A model generated the notes under the pieces. The model did no database searches, was not told where the DNA came from, and was given only the letters and a program-made list of their open reading frames with translations. Made by a program: the position numbers and the translations under genes. A stretch of DNA of 64,000 nucleotides. Source: Planctomycetia bacterium TMED53 (lineage in GTDB: Bacteria; Planctomycetota; UBA8108; UBA1146). Where the stretch lies: assembly GCA_002167285.1 (NCBI GenBank), contig NHDG01000067.1:86093-150092 (forward strand). The letters are read 5' to 3'. This document shows, piece by piece, positions 33,373 to 41,992 of the stretch; the first letter of the stretch is position 1; the number at the start of each line of letters is the position of its first letter.

Positions 33373-35166
33373 ATGGAAACGATCGATCCCTTTGCCCAGG
33401 TTCCGGCCCCTCTGCGTGCAGCCATCGAGGCCCGCGGTTTTGAAAAACTGACCTCGGTTCAGGAAGCTGTGCTCTCCGCCGAAGGAGAAGGCCGCAACCT
33501 ACGCATCTCGTCGCAAACCGGATCCGGTAAAACCCTCGCCCTCGGCCTTCGCCTCGCTTCCGATCTGATTCCGCAAGACGGTCAATTTCTTCCACCGGCA
33601 GATGGACCTCGCGCCCTGCTGATCACCCCCACCCGAGAATTGGCGGTGCAGGTGGCAGAAGAATTGCGCTGGTTGCTGGCGCAGGTTCCCGGAGTCACCG
33701 TCGAAGTGGTGACCGGCGGATCTGATCCGGTCCGTGAGAAACGCGCCCTGAAAAAATCTCCGGCGGTGCTGGTCGGTACCCCCGGCCGTCTCCTCGATCA
33801 CATTCGAACCGGTAACCTGCGCTGCAGTTCCATCCGCCAGGTGGTCCTCGACGAAGCGGACCAGATGCTCGACATGGGATTCCGTGAAGAGCTGGAAGCC
33901 ATCCTCGAAAACCTGCCCCAGGAACGCTACAGCCATCTGGTCTCCGCGACCTTCCCGCAGGCGGTGAAGAAACTCGCCGATGGTTTTCAGAAGAACCCGC
34001 TCATCGTCGAGGGCACTCGTCTTGGGGAAGCCAATGCGGATATCCAGCACATTGCCCATCTGATCCGCCCCCGTGAACTGGAACGCGCTCTGACCAACGT
34101 GCTGCTCCACTCCGAGGGAGAACGGGTCCTGATCTTTGTCCGCCGTCGAGTGGACGCCGCCGATCTGACGGAACGCCTGTCCGCCAAGGGTCTTGCCGCC
34201 GCGCCTTTCAGCGGGGAATTGACTCAGGCGCAAAGAACCCGCACTCTCAATGCCTTCCGTCATGGTGAGCAGAAGATTCTTATCGCCACTGACGTGGCGG
34301 CCCGCGGCATCGACATTCCGGGAATCGGCATGGTCATCCATGCGGATATCCCCACCGATGTCGAGAACTACACCCACCGCAGTGGGCGTACCGGTCGTGC
34401 CGGCCAAAAGGGACGCAGCATCCTCATGGTGCCGCTGCACCTTCAGGGAAGAGTGCGCCGGGTTCTTTCCCAAGCCGGAGTCGAGCCCCAGTGGCAACCG
34501 ATCCCGAGCCGGGCGCAAATTGAGAAGCGCCACACCAAATTGTTCCGCCGGGATCTGCACGCACAACTCGCCGAGCCGGATGAGGTCAGCGAGAAACAGA
34601 AGTCCTATGCCAAGTTCCTGCTCGAACAGCCTGAAGGCCGCACACCCGAAGAGATCATCGCAGCCCTGCTGCAAATGGCCGAGCCCGCACCTTCCAACCG
34701 CGGCTACGATCTGGAAAAAATCACTGAAAAACCGGGACGTCACTCCGACCAAAGAAGGCCCCATGACCGTCGATCGCAGGATCGTCGCAACCACTTCGAG
34801 GATCAGGGACTGCGCAAGCGTGATCTCTCCGGATCCTTTGATGTCTTTGAAATCAATTGGGGCTTCCACAACGGCGGCAACGCCAGCCGCATCCTTTCCC
34901 ACGTCTGTCGCCGGGGAAAGATCAACCGCGCCGCCATCGGCCAGATCAGTGTCGGTGCGAAGGCCAGCGTCTTCGAAGTTTCCGACACCGTCTCACAGGA
35001 GTTTGCCCAGGCGTGCCAGCGTCAGGATTCCCGTGACCCCGATCTGATCATCCAACGTAGTCAGAAGACCCTGGCCCCAAGAAGCCCCCGTCGCCCGAAA
35101 TCAGACCGTGGCAAAGGCCGTCACTCCTTCGGCAACCGCCCCAAAACCGGAACCGGCCGTCGCTGA
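33373..35166 (+). CDS. DEAD-box ATP-dependent RNA helicase with DbpA-type RNA-binding domain
   Basis: This 597-residue protein has all core motifs: SQTGSGKT (I), PTRELAVQV (Ia), TPGRLLDH (Ib), DEAD (in LDEADQMLD, II), SATFP (III) and, in the second RecA lobe, IFVRRR, TDVAARGIDIPG (V) and HRSGRTGRAGQKG (VI). Residues about 475-545 form a DbpA/CsdA-like RNA-binding domain (VFEINWGFHNGGNASRILSHVCR), and the end is basic and Gly/Arg-rich. It probably assists ribosome assembly or mRNA decay, like CsdA. The start is ATG 33373, with a GTG codon directly before it. The gene has noticeably higher GC at third positions than its neighbours, which also creates a 467-codon antisense ORF. Confidence 0.93.
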   Translation: METIDPFAQVPAPLRAAIEARGFEKLTSVQEAVLSAEGEGRNLRISSQTGSGKTLALGLRLASDLIPQDGQFLPPADGPRALLITPTRELAVQVAEELRWLLAQVPGVTVEVVTGGSDPVREKRALKKSPAVLVGTPGRLLDHIRTGNLRCSSIRQVVLDEADQMLDMGFREELEAILENLPQERYSHLVSATFPQAVKKLADGFQKNPLIVEGTRLGEANADIQHIAHLIRPRELERALTNVLLHSEGERVLIFVRRRVDAADLTERLSAKGLAAAPFSGELTQAQRTRTLNAFRHGEQKILIATDVAARGIDIPGIGMVIHADIPTDVENYTHRSGRTGRAGQKGRSILMVPLHLQGRVRRVLSQAGVEPQWQPIPSRAQIEKRHTKLFRRDLHAQLAEPDEVSEKQKSYAKFLLEQPEGRTPEEIIAALLQMAEPAPSNRGYDLEKITEKPGRHSDQRRPHDRRSQDRRNHFEDQGLRKRDLSGSFDVFEINWGFHNGGNASRILSHVCRRGKINRAAIGQISVGAKASVFEVSDTVSQEFAQACQRQDSRDPDLIIQRSQKTLAPRSPRRPKSDRGKGRHSFGNRPKTGTGRR

Positions 35167-35185
35167 GACACCCACCGATACAAAA

Positions 35186-35223
35186 GCGTCGGCATTGGGA
35201 CGGTTGAGTCTCAATACCGACGT
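35186..35223. terminator. Hairpin between convergent helicase and rpoN genes
   Basis: GCGTCGGCATTG pairs with CAATACCGACGT with one internal mismatch and one G-U around a 14-base loop. On the minus strand it is followed by CTTTTG, so it can end the rpoN transcript. It may act in both directions. Confidence 0.55.
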
Positions 35224-35259
35224 TAAGTGATTGAATCACAGTTACTTTTATTGTTTCAA

Positions 35260-36663
35260 CTAACCCTTGTAACGTTTACGCAACTTCGCTTGGGGAATGC
35301 CGGCGCGTTCGCGGTATTTGCTGACAGTGCGGCGGGCAATTTTGACACCTAGGTTGGCCAGCTTCTTGGCGAGCTGGGTATCGCTCAGCGGATAAGCAGG
35401 ATCTTCGGCATCGATGATGTCGCGGATCGCTTCACAGATGCTTTCGCGGCTTTCGACCCCGCCATCCTCACGCTCGACCCCTCCGGTGAAGAGACGACGC
35501 AGCTCTATGACTCCGTGAGGGGTTTGCATGTACTTGCCATTGGCGGAACGACTGACGGTCGAGATGTGTACACCGGTGGCATCCGCCACTTCCTGCATCG
35601 TCAATGCCTGAATTCTCGAAGGGCCATGACGGAAGAAGTCTTCCTGCCGCTCGATGACGGTCTGGGCGATGTCGATGAGAGTACGACGACGCAGTTCCAC
35701 CGAATGGATCAACGCACGGGCACCCTCGACGCGGGTTTTGATGTACTCCTCGACCTCCGGCTTCAGCTGCGGCTCTTCAAGCATCGCTGAACAGGCGGAA
35801 GAGATACGCAGGTCGGGCAGACGATCACTGGCAAGTCGGGCGACAAACTTGTCACCAACTTCATCGACAGCGATCTCTGGCACGATGCCGTGGTGACCAC
35901 GATCGGCGAAGGCGGATCCGGGGGCGGGATCGAGCTGGCGAATCACATCACACGCTTCTTGAACCTCTTCCATCGAGACTTCCAGCTTGTCAGCCATCTT
36001 TGGCAGGGCATTGGCGAGGAGATCTTCAAGGCACTCATCGATGATGCGGTACTCGGTGCTGCCGACGACACTGTTCAATTGCAACAGCAGACAATCGGCG
36101 AGATTCATCGCTCCTACCCCTGGAGGATCGAGGCGACGTACCACTTCGAGTGCGCGAGCCAAAACCGGTTCCGATTTGTTGGTGCAGCGGGCGAGATCGG
36201 ACACATCGCCGATGAACCAACCCCGATCATCGAGATTGGCGCAGACGATTTCGCACGCTTTGCGCAATGAGGGATCGAGTTCGAGCATCTGTAACTGACG
36301 CACCAGGAACGCCTCGAGAGACTCGGGACGATCGACGGTGTTCATCAGTGCTTCATGTTTGGCATCGGAGGCTTCCGAAGAACCCACCTGACGGCGTTCG
36401 CCGGTGGCGGGGCGCTCCCAGTTATCGACGATCTCCATCAGACGACGGGTTTCATCATCCACTTTCTCGGAAGAGGATTCTGTGGGTTCGTCCGCTGTGA
36501 AGGTCGGTTTTTCAACCAGCTCCAAAGCGGGGTTCTCGGTGAACTCCTTCTGGATGCGCGCTTCCAGATCGGTCACACCTAATTGCAAGATGTCCATCGA
36601 CAGGATGAGCTGTGGAGTCAGAGTCTGTTGTTGCTCGAGTCGTCCTGAAACCTGAAGACGCAC
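35260..36663 (-). CDS. rpoN: RNA polymerase sigma-54 factor RpoN
   Basis: This 467-residue protein has the full RpoN layout. The Gln/Leu-rich activator-interaction region is RLEQQQTLTPQLILSMDILQL (region I), then acidic region II and the core-binding region. The C-terminal DNA-binding part has TMQEVADATGVHISTVSRSANGKYMQTPHG and the RpoN box ARRTVSKYRERAGIP. The GTG start is preceded by GAGAGGGGG. It directs transcription from -12/-24 promoters with enhancer-binding proteins, none of which lies in the window. It is followed by a terminator-like hairpin. The genes upstream on the same strand (small unknown, P-II, STAS, RsbU) may be co-transcribed. Confidence 0.95.
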   Translation of the reverse strand: MRLQVSGRLEQQQTLTPQLILSMDILQLGVTDLEARIQKEFTENPALELVEKPTFTADEPTESSSEKVDDETRRLMEIVDNWERPATGERRQVGSSEASDAKHEALMNTVDRPESLEAFLVRQLQMLELDPSLRKACEIVCANLDDRGWFIGDVSDLARCTNKSEPVLARALEVVRRLDPPGVGAMNLADCLLLQLNSVVGSTEYRIIDECLEDLLANALPKMADKLEVSMEEVQEACDVIRQLDPAPGSAFADRGHHGIVPEIAVDEVGDKFVARLASDRLPDLRISSACSAMLEEPQLKPEVEEYIKTRVEGARALIHSVELRRRTLIDIAQTVIERQEDFFRHGPSRIQALTMQEVADATGVHISTVSRSANGKYMQTPHGVIELRRLFTGGVEREDGGVESRESICEAIRDIIDAEDPAYPLSDTQLAKKLANLGVKIARRTVSKYRERAGIPQAKLRKRYKG

Positions 36664-36788
36664 ACGTCCCCCTCTCGGATCCGACTGGCGGATCGGGTGG
36701 TTCTTGAACTCTTGCGAGAGACGTGGTGTGGATGAAGAGGCGTAAAAGCCTCCACTCGCAGACTAATTTTCTTGGCTTCCCGATCGGG

Positions 36789-37046
36789 CTAAAGCGCGGT
36801 CCCGCCCATCGGATTCCCAGTAGCGGGATCGATAAAGACGCGATCGAGCCTGCGCTCGACGTACAGGTTGCCGTCATCCGGAGCAAAAAAGATCCTTTGT
36901 CCCGAAGCGAGAGCTTCCACCAGTTGCTGATGCATCCGTGGACGTTCTCTCTCCAGTTGTCCGGAGAGCACGAGTCGACGAGCCTCCCACGAAAAATCGT
37001 AGGCGTGATCGAATTCGTGCACCCGAACCTCCATCCCCGGGGCCAA
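36789..37046 (-). CDS. Small protein of unknown function between P-II and rpoN
   Basis: The call gives 85 residues from TTG 37046 (ATG 37034 gives 81). It is charged and includes VRVHEFDHAYDFSWEARRLVLSGQLERERPRMHQQLVEALASG and FFAPDDGNLYVERRLDRVFIDP, a predicted mixed alpha/beta small domain. No family recognised. It sits on the same strand between the P-II gene and rpoN, 127 and 125 bases from each. Position and protein-like composition support it, but similar-sized ORFs overlap it on the other strand. Confidence 0.55.
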   Translation of the reverse strand: MAPGMEVRVHEFDHAYDFSWEARRLVLSGQLERERPRMHQQLVEALASGQRIFFAPDDGNLYVERRLDRVFIDPATGNPMGGTAL

Positions 37047-37173
37047 GGCCCCTACAGATCTATTCAGTCCGGCGAGTCATAGTGGCGGCAGCGGGCACGG
37101 CAGTTGCCAGAAAGCCCGATTTACCGGATCCACTTCAGACCCGCTGAAGACTACCTTTCTCCGGCCGGAGGCG

Positions 37174-37485
37174 TCAAACCCTGCCAGAATCGATTCCAGC
37201 GATCAGGAAAATCTTACCGTCACCGATACGGCCGGTCCGACCTTCACGCATCACCGTATTCACAACTTCTTCGACGTGATCCTCCTCAACGAGGACTTCT
37301 AGGCGGATTTTAGGCAGGAAATCCATGCCGGCGTCATCCCCCGAATAACTTTCCAAATGATCTTTTTGCATGCCATAACCGCGAACTTCTTGGGCGGTAA
37401 TCAGTGCAATTCCGGAACATGCCCCCAAGGCTTTTCGGGTCTGCGCCAGTCGATACGGCCGGAGGATGGCGACGAGGCGATTCAT
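37174..37485 (-). CDS. P-II family nitrogen regulatory protein (atypical T-loop)
   Basis: This 103-residue protein from ATG 37485 has the GlnB-like fold: MNRLVAILRPYRLAQTRKAL, T-loop region MQKDHLESYSGDDAGMDFLPK, then REGRTGRIGDGKIFLI (the ATP/2-oxoglutarate loop). The T-loop tyrosine that GlnD uridylylates (usual GAEYxVDFLPK) is replaced: GDDAGMDFLPK has alanine there. So it cannot be controlled by uridylylation at that site, although effector binding may remain. Its start overlaps the stop of the STAS gene in ATGA, which suggests coupled translation and a role with the partner-switch module rather than with glutamine synthetase; no amtB or glnA adjoins. Confidence 0.85.
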   Translation of the reverse strand: MNRLVAILRPYRLAQTRKALGACSGIALITAQEVRGYGMQKDHLESYSGDDAGMDFLPKIRLEVLVEEDHVEEVVNTVMREGRTGRIGDGKIFLIAGIDSGRV

Positions 37486-37817
37486 TCTCCCTGGCCAGCT
37501 CCATCGCTGATTTCCTGCCATAGATCCTGCTCCTCGAGGAGTTCACGTAACTCCCGGGGAGGACCATCGACACGAAAAGAGATATCTCGATCACGGGCTT
37601 CCCGTGCCAAAGCAACGATCCCCAACGCACCTGTCAGATCGACATCGGTGAGTGATCCGAGCCGCATTTCCAAGGAGCGAGCTTCGCCGATCGCCTCGAA
37701 GCCGACATGGGCCAACTGTTCGACATTACCCGCATCGAGAACACCACGGATTTCGATGATTTGCAGATCGCCTTCATTTTTTCTGTCTACCAGCAGTTCG
37801 CCACTCATCGGTGTCAC
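37482..37817 (-). CDS. STAS-domain anti-sigma factor antagonist
   Basis: This 111-residue SpoIIAA-like protein shows LQIIEIRGVLDAGNVEQLAHV and the regulatory loop LTDVDLTGALGIVALARE. In SpoIIAA/RsbV the phosphorylated Ser/Thr sits in D-S/T-x-G; here the sequence is DLTGALG, so Thr is the candidate site. GTG 37817 overlaps the RsbU stop by 4 bases and the 3' end overlaps P-II by 4. It is probably the substrate of the adjacent PP2C phosphatase. The anti-sigma kinase partner (RsbW type) is not in the window. Confidence 0.88.
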   Translation of the reverse strand: MTPMSGELLVDRKNEGDLQIIEIRGVLDAGNVEQLAHVGFEAIGEARSLEMRLGSLTDVDLTGALGIVALAREARDRDISFRVDGPPRELRELLEEQDLWQEISDGAGQGE

Positions 37818-39484
37818 TCCCGTCTTGCAATCACCAAGGTAATATCATCGGTCGGTTCCGCGCCCGCCACATGTGCTTCCAAATCGGCCAACACGCCATC
37901 GACTAAAGATTGGGGATCTGAAGAATTCAAATTCTGCAGCACTCTAGCAAAGGCCTCGAGGCCATATTCTACACCACTGTCATTCATCGCTTCCACGATT
38001 CCGTCGGTGTAGAGGATCAAAGCATCTCCCCGCTCCAACTGGACGTCACTTATTTCCAGAGCTTGCTGAAAAACCGGGCCGCCATCGATCCCGAGGGCGA
38101 TCCCCCCTGGTTGAAACTGCTCGACTCTGCCATTTGCTCGCAGGATCAAAGGCGGATTATGTCCTGCTCGGGCGATCCGTACTCTTCCACGGTCAGCGAC
38201 GATCTCTGCCCAAGCCAGTGTGACAAACATCCCGTCCGTCATATCTTTGGACAAACTCGCATTGATACTTTCCAGCATCGATTGGGCATCGGGGTGAATC
38301 CGTGCAGCCATGCGAACCAGACTTCGAGTCATCGTCATCACCAAACTGCCCGCGAGGCCCTTACCCGATACATCCGCAACGACGATTCCCGCACGATCTC
38401 CTGCGAGGGGAACCACATCGTAGTAATCGCCACCGACCTCTTTCGCTGACTGATAATAATGGGCGATTTCGATTCCAGAGATTTCGGGAAGCTCTCGGGG
38501 TAACAGCGCATTCTGGATTCCACTGGCGATATTGAGGTCGCGGGCAACTGCTTGAGCTTGCATCTCCTGTTCCCGGGCTTCCGCCAGAAAACGGGTCATA
38601 CGGTTAAAGGATGACGCGAGAGAACCCAGCTCGTCCGTCGTTCGTACCTGGGATTGGTGATCGAGATTTCCTCTGGCCACCATCGCCATATCTTCACGCA
38701 AGCGGCGCACCGGCCTCGTCAGCAAAAATCCGACGACCAAAACCAATGGAATACCGATCAACAATGCTGACCAAACCAGTTTATTGGTGGAGCTTTGAAG
38801 CTCTTCTTCGAGTGCGGCAATAGATCGAGCACTGAGAAGTAACTGCACAGACCCTGCTCCTCCTGGAAGCTTCTTTTCAAAGGAACGGATCGGCACCACC
38901 CCATCGGAACCTGAGACATCTCCTTCCAGAACCACTACTCCATCCGCGGAGCCAGAATTGAGGTTGCCTGATTCAAGGCGAAACTTCAGTCGATCTCCAC
39001 CGCGGGCACTGGCGATCAATCTGGTACCGGTGCCATCGAGGACCAGCAGATCGAGAACTGGCGTATCGCCACCCTGCTGCAGGAACCCGGCGAGACGATT
39101 TTCAAGTTTCAGTTGCGAGCTTTCACGCTCCTCGAAGGGCATCTCTGTACGAGTCCAGAAGGGGTCCACGAAAGAATGCGCCAACTTGACCAACTCAAGG
39201 CCATTTTGGTGAAGCAGTCGAGAGGTCGAATCGAGGGAAGAAGTGGTCAAAGAATTGGAAACCCCGATGACGAAGGCGAGAAGAATCAATCCCGCCACAA
39301 CCCCGTATTTGACGGAGATGGGAAAGATCTGCTTGGGAGGCCGCTCACCGGAGCGCCCTCCTCGATTTCGAATCTTTGCGGATGTCAGGGCCAATCTGCC
39401 TCCAGATTCGGCGAGAAATCGAACGGTGCCTTGCCGTCGGCGGGTCACCCCCCTACCGTAAATTCGAATGGGGTCCAATCCCAC
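37814..39484 (-). CDS. RsbU/SpoIIE-type PP2C phosphatase with HAMP and periplasmic sensor domain
   Basis: This 556-residue protein has one membrane helix near residue 60 (YGVVAGLILLAFVIGV), then an extracytoplasmic domain of about 150 residues. A second helix follows (LVWSALLIGIPLVLVVGFLL), with HAMP (RPVRRLREDMAMVARGNLDHQS) and a PPM phosphatase domain (about 320-555: LPRELPEISGIEIAHYYQSAKEVGGDYYDV, VVADVSGKGLAGSL, ILYTDGIVEAM, EPTDDITLVIARR). It probably dephosphorylates the adjacent STAS protein in response to an external signal. The N-terminal 50 residues (basic) and the GTG start at 39484 are uncertain; the MFS gene starts divergently close by. Confidence 0.93.
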   Translation of the reverse strand: MGLDPIRIYGRGVTRRRQGTVRFLAESGGRLALTSAKIRNRGGRSGERPPKQIFPISVKYGVVAGLILLAFVIGVSNSLTTSSLDSTSRLLHQNGLELVKLAHSFVDPFWTRTEMPFEERESSQLKLENRLAGFLQQGGDTPVLDLLVLDGTGTRLIASARGGDRLKFRLESGNLNSGSADGVVVLEGDVSGSDGVVPIRSFEKKLPGGAGSVQLLLSARSIAALEEELQSSTNKLVWSALLIGIPLVLVVGFLLTRPVRRLREDMAMVARGNLDHQSQVRTTDELGSLASSFNRMTRFLAEAREQEMQAQAVARDLNIASGIQNALLPRELPEISGIEIAHYYQSAKEVGGDYYDVVPLAGDRAGIVVADVSGKGLAGSLVMTMTRSLVRMAARIHPDAQSMLESINASLSKDMTDGMFVTLAWAEIVADRGRVRIARAGHNPPLILRANGRVEQFQPGGIALGIDGGPVFQQALEISDVQLERGDALILYTDGIVEAMNDSGVEYGLEAFARVLQNLNSSDPQSLVDGVLADLEAHVAGAEPTDDITLVIARRE

Positions 39485-39511
39485 ATCGTTTTACCAAACA
39501 GAGAGCACTTT

Positions 39512-40822
39512 GTGCGAAGACATGGAGCCCATTTGAGCGGTCCCGGTTTCGAAAAAGACCCCCGAACCATCTGGTTAATGGCCATTTGCCGCTTTGGCGA
39601 AGCTGTGGCGGTCGGCATGCTGATTCCGGCATTGCCCCTCTTTCTTGGCGGGTTGACCACACCTGGGGTCGATCGCTTGACCACCTCTATTGCCGAATGG
39701 TTCCCGGGATTTGCTGAATCGTTTCCAGATCTGCTCGATCCGAGCCAAGAATTCCTCACTGCGATTCTTTTTAGTATCACCGGACTGGCGATGGCAGGGG
39801 TACAAATCGTCTCCGGTCGGATCTCCGATCGCTTCGACACCCGTAAAAGCCTCATCCTTCTCGGAATGTTCCTGGGAGCGTTTTGTTCATACGCGTTGCA
39901 CTTTGTTGATAGCTATTACCAACTCCTCGGTGTTCGAATTCTTCAGGGGGCATTCCTCGGAATGACGTTCCCACCGATGATGGCGATCATCGCCCGCAAT
40001 GCCCCGGACAATGCCGGGGGCAAAGTCATCGGTACCTATTCAACGATTCGACTCTTGGGCTTCGGCATCGGCCCAGTGCTCGGTGGTTTTGTTGGCGATA
40101 TGGGTGGCTATGACCTCGTCTTCATCGTCTCCGGATCACTACTGCTGACCAGCGTGTTACTGGTTTCGATTCGTATCCATGATCCCAAGGAGTTTCCCGG
40201 TGGGGTCCACGCAGAGAAGCGGGATCGTCCACCGGTAGAACCGGTTTTCCGACTCCTCGCCCTGAGCATCTTTGTCATGATGGTGGGGATCAGTGCGGTG
40301 ATCTCACTGTTTCCTTTTTATGAACGGGAATTCGCAGCAACCCAATCGGAGCTGGGAATGATGTTCGCTATTTTTGTTGGCAGTCGCTGCCTGTTTCAGT
40401 ACCCAAGTGGCTGGATCGGTGACCATCTCGACAAGAAGTGGCTGTTGATGTTTGGGCTGGCGGCGTTTGTACCGCTGGTCGCACTGCAAGCCCACGTTGA
40501 AAACCTGACCACACTCACCTGGATTCGCGCCGGGCTTGGTGTTGTCTCAGCAGCGATCAGTACTTCGGTGGGCGGCATCAGTGCCGAGCGCAGTCTTCCT
40601 GGCAATCGGGCGCGGACGATGGGACTGAACACCATGTCCTTTAGTTTGGGCACAGCCGTGGGGCCTAGTCTTACAGGCTTCATCGAAACCCAGAGCACCG
40701 CTTTTGCGATTCCCGCCGTTGCTGGCGGATTGCTGCTCTTATCATTGGGTGTGTTGTTACCGTCAGATCGCCACTTCAAAAGGCTCCAAGGCTCTGCGGG
40801 TTCTACCGCTGCTGCAGCCTAA
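39512..40822 (+). CDS. MFS transporter
   Basis: This 436-residue (12-helix) protein has the MFS loop GRISDRFDTRKSLILLGMFLGAF (the G-x3-D-R-x-G/R-R/K motif), then LLGVRILQGAFLGMTFPPMMA and a second-half FPFYEREF. The start is uncertain: GTG 39512, TTG 39533 or ATG 39578, which would cut the first helix. The long upstream frame to 39113 overlaps the antisense RsbU gene and is rejected. The family is drug/sugar-efflux-like; the substrate is unknown. Its TAA overlaps the TAG of pgpA on the opposite strand. Confidence 0.85.
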   Translation: MRRHGAHLSGPGFEKDPRTIWLMAICRFGEAVAVGMLIPALPLFLGGLTTPGVDRLTTSIAEWFPGFAESFPDLLDPSQEFLTAILFSITGLAMAGVQIVSGRISDRFDTRKSLILLGMFLGAFCSYALHFVDSYYQLLGVRILQGAFLGMTFPPMMAIIARNAPDNAGGKVIGTYSTIRLLGFGIGPVLGGFVGDMGGYDLVFIVSGSLLLTSVLLVSIRIHDPKEFPGGVHAEKRDRPPVEPVFRLLALSIFVMMVGISAVISLFPFYEREFAATQSELGMMFAIFVGSRCLFQYPSGWIGDHLDKKWLLMFGLAAFVPLVALQAHVENLTTLTWIRAGLGVVSAAISTSVGGISAERSLPGNRARTMGLNTMSFSLGTAVGPSLTGFIETQSTAFAIPAVAGGLLLLSLGVLLPSDRHFKRLQGSAGSTAAAA

Positions 40823-41313
40823 AATCGACTGAGCAAGTCTCCGGGTAGCTGTGCGAGTCCCAACAGGATCACCGCTGCCAAGATTCCCGCCGCCACATCA
40901 TCGAGCAAGACTCCCCAACCGCCAGGCTTCTCTTCCAACTTACGGATGCCAAAGGGTTTCAAAATGTCGAAGAGTCGAAAGAGCAAGAAGGCAAGAATCC
41001 AAGGAGTCCAGGTTTGTGGTAACCACGGCATGACGGAAAGTGCAGCATATTGACCAGCGGCTTCATCGATGACCACCACCCCCGGATCTTTACGACCGAA
41101 AAGGGACTGAATGCGTTCACCGGGAAGAACGCAGCCCGCCATCGATATCAGAGTCAAAACCGGAAACAAAAATGGAAGTGCCGCCTCAGGAAGTTGAAAC
41201 CAAAGCAGTGCCCCCACCGCTAATGAGGCGGCAGAGCCGGCAGTTCCTGGTGCAACGGGAAAGTAACCGCTACCGAAGAAGGTCAGAATGATGCGATCGG
41301 TTTTAGCGGACAC
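40819..41313 (-). CDS. pgpA: Phosphatidylglycerophosphatase A
   Basis: This 164-residue protein shows FFGSGYFPVAPGTAGSAAS and VIDEAAGQYAAL with FLLFRLFDILKPFGIRKLEE, the conserved PgpA blocks, and has three to four membrane segments. It dephosphorylates phosphatidylglycerophosphate to phosphatidylglycerol. The GTG start lies immediately after the stop of pgsA, the preceding step in the pathway, so the two form an operon. Confidence 0.93.
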   Translation of the reverse strand: MSAKTDRIILTFFGSGYFPVAPGTAGSAASLAVGALLWFQLPEAALPFLFPVLTLISMAGCVLPGERIQSLFGRKDPGVVVIDEAAGQYAALSVMPWLPQTWTPWILAFLLFRLFDILKPFGIRKLEEKPGGWGVLLDDVAAGILAAVILLGLAQLPGDLLSRF

Positions 41314-41976
41314 TCAAGTCACCGGGTCTGACTTTTTGCTGTTGCGCACCCCGGCCACCAGATAATCCATACCGGACCAAAGTGTCGTCACCAGCGTGCC
41401 CCAGAAGAGCGGTTCCGTCAGATTTTCGAGGAGGCCGAAGAGGGTCTTCCAGATGGACTCGTCACTCATCCCGGCGACGAAATCGCGATTGCCCTCCACC
41501 AGCATCACCGCCGGGATCAGGATCGACTGCAGAATCATCTTCAGCTTGCCGCCGATGCTGGGCGCCACCTCCTGGCCCTGGGATTCAAAATACGATTTGA
41601 GTCCACTGACCACAAACTCGCGGGTGACGACGATGACGACAAACCATGGCTTGATCAGATCGGGGGCAAACTTCACCAGGTAGATGAGGCTGCCACAGAT
41701 GACGATCTTGTCGACGAAGGTATCGGCAAGTCGACCGAACGCGGTGACCATCTTCCACTTGCGCGCCAGATACCCATCGATGGCATCGGTAGCGACACAG
41801 AGGATGAAGGCGACGGTGGCGATGTTGAGAGCCAGATGTCGATCGCCGATGCCCCAGCCCTGCAACTCCAGGGTGAGCATGGCAAAGAGCAACACGGCGA
41901 TGCCCAGCCGACTGATGGTGATCAGGTTCGGCAGGTTCTTCCAGTCGCCGGATGATTTCGTGGCTGTCGAGTTCAT
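41314..41976 (-). CDS. pgsA: CDP-diacylglycerol-glycerol-3-phosphate 3-phosphatidyltransferase
   Basis: This 220-residue protein has the CDP-alcohol phosphatidyltransferase signature D-x2-D-G-x2-A-R-x8-G-x3-D-x3-D in DAIDGYLARKWK and AFGRLADTFVDK. It begins NLPNLITISRLGIAVLLF and has several membrane helices. It makes phosphatidylglycerophosphate, the committed step to phosphatidylglycerol. A purine-rich GGGAGAGGG precedes ATG 41976. It is followed directly by pgpA and preceded by rimO on the same strand, 16 bases away. Confidence 0.94.
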   Translation of the reverse strand: MNSTATKSSGDWKNLPNLITISRLGIAVLLFAMLTLELQGWGIGDRHLALNIATVAFILCVATDAIDGYLARKWKMVTAFGRLADTFVDKIVICGSLIYLVKFAPDLIKPWFVVIVVTREFVVSGLKSYFESQGQEVAPSIGGKLKMILQSILIPAVMLVEGNRDFVAGMSDESIWKTLFGLLENLTEPLFWGTLVTTLWSGMDYLVAGVRNSKKSDPVT

Positions 41977-41992
41977 CCCTCTCCCTGCAGGT

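Noticed and set aside
33499-34902. 467-codon ORF antisense to the DEAD-box helicase
   Set aside because: No recognisable motif; explained by the high third-position GC of the helicase, whose own motifs are unmistakable.
39113-39511. N-terminal extension of the MFS protein
   Set aside because: It runs antisense through the RsbU gene and lacks similarity to MFS N-termini; a start near 39512-39533 fits the first membrane helix.
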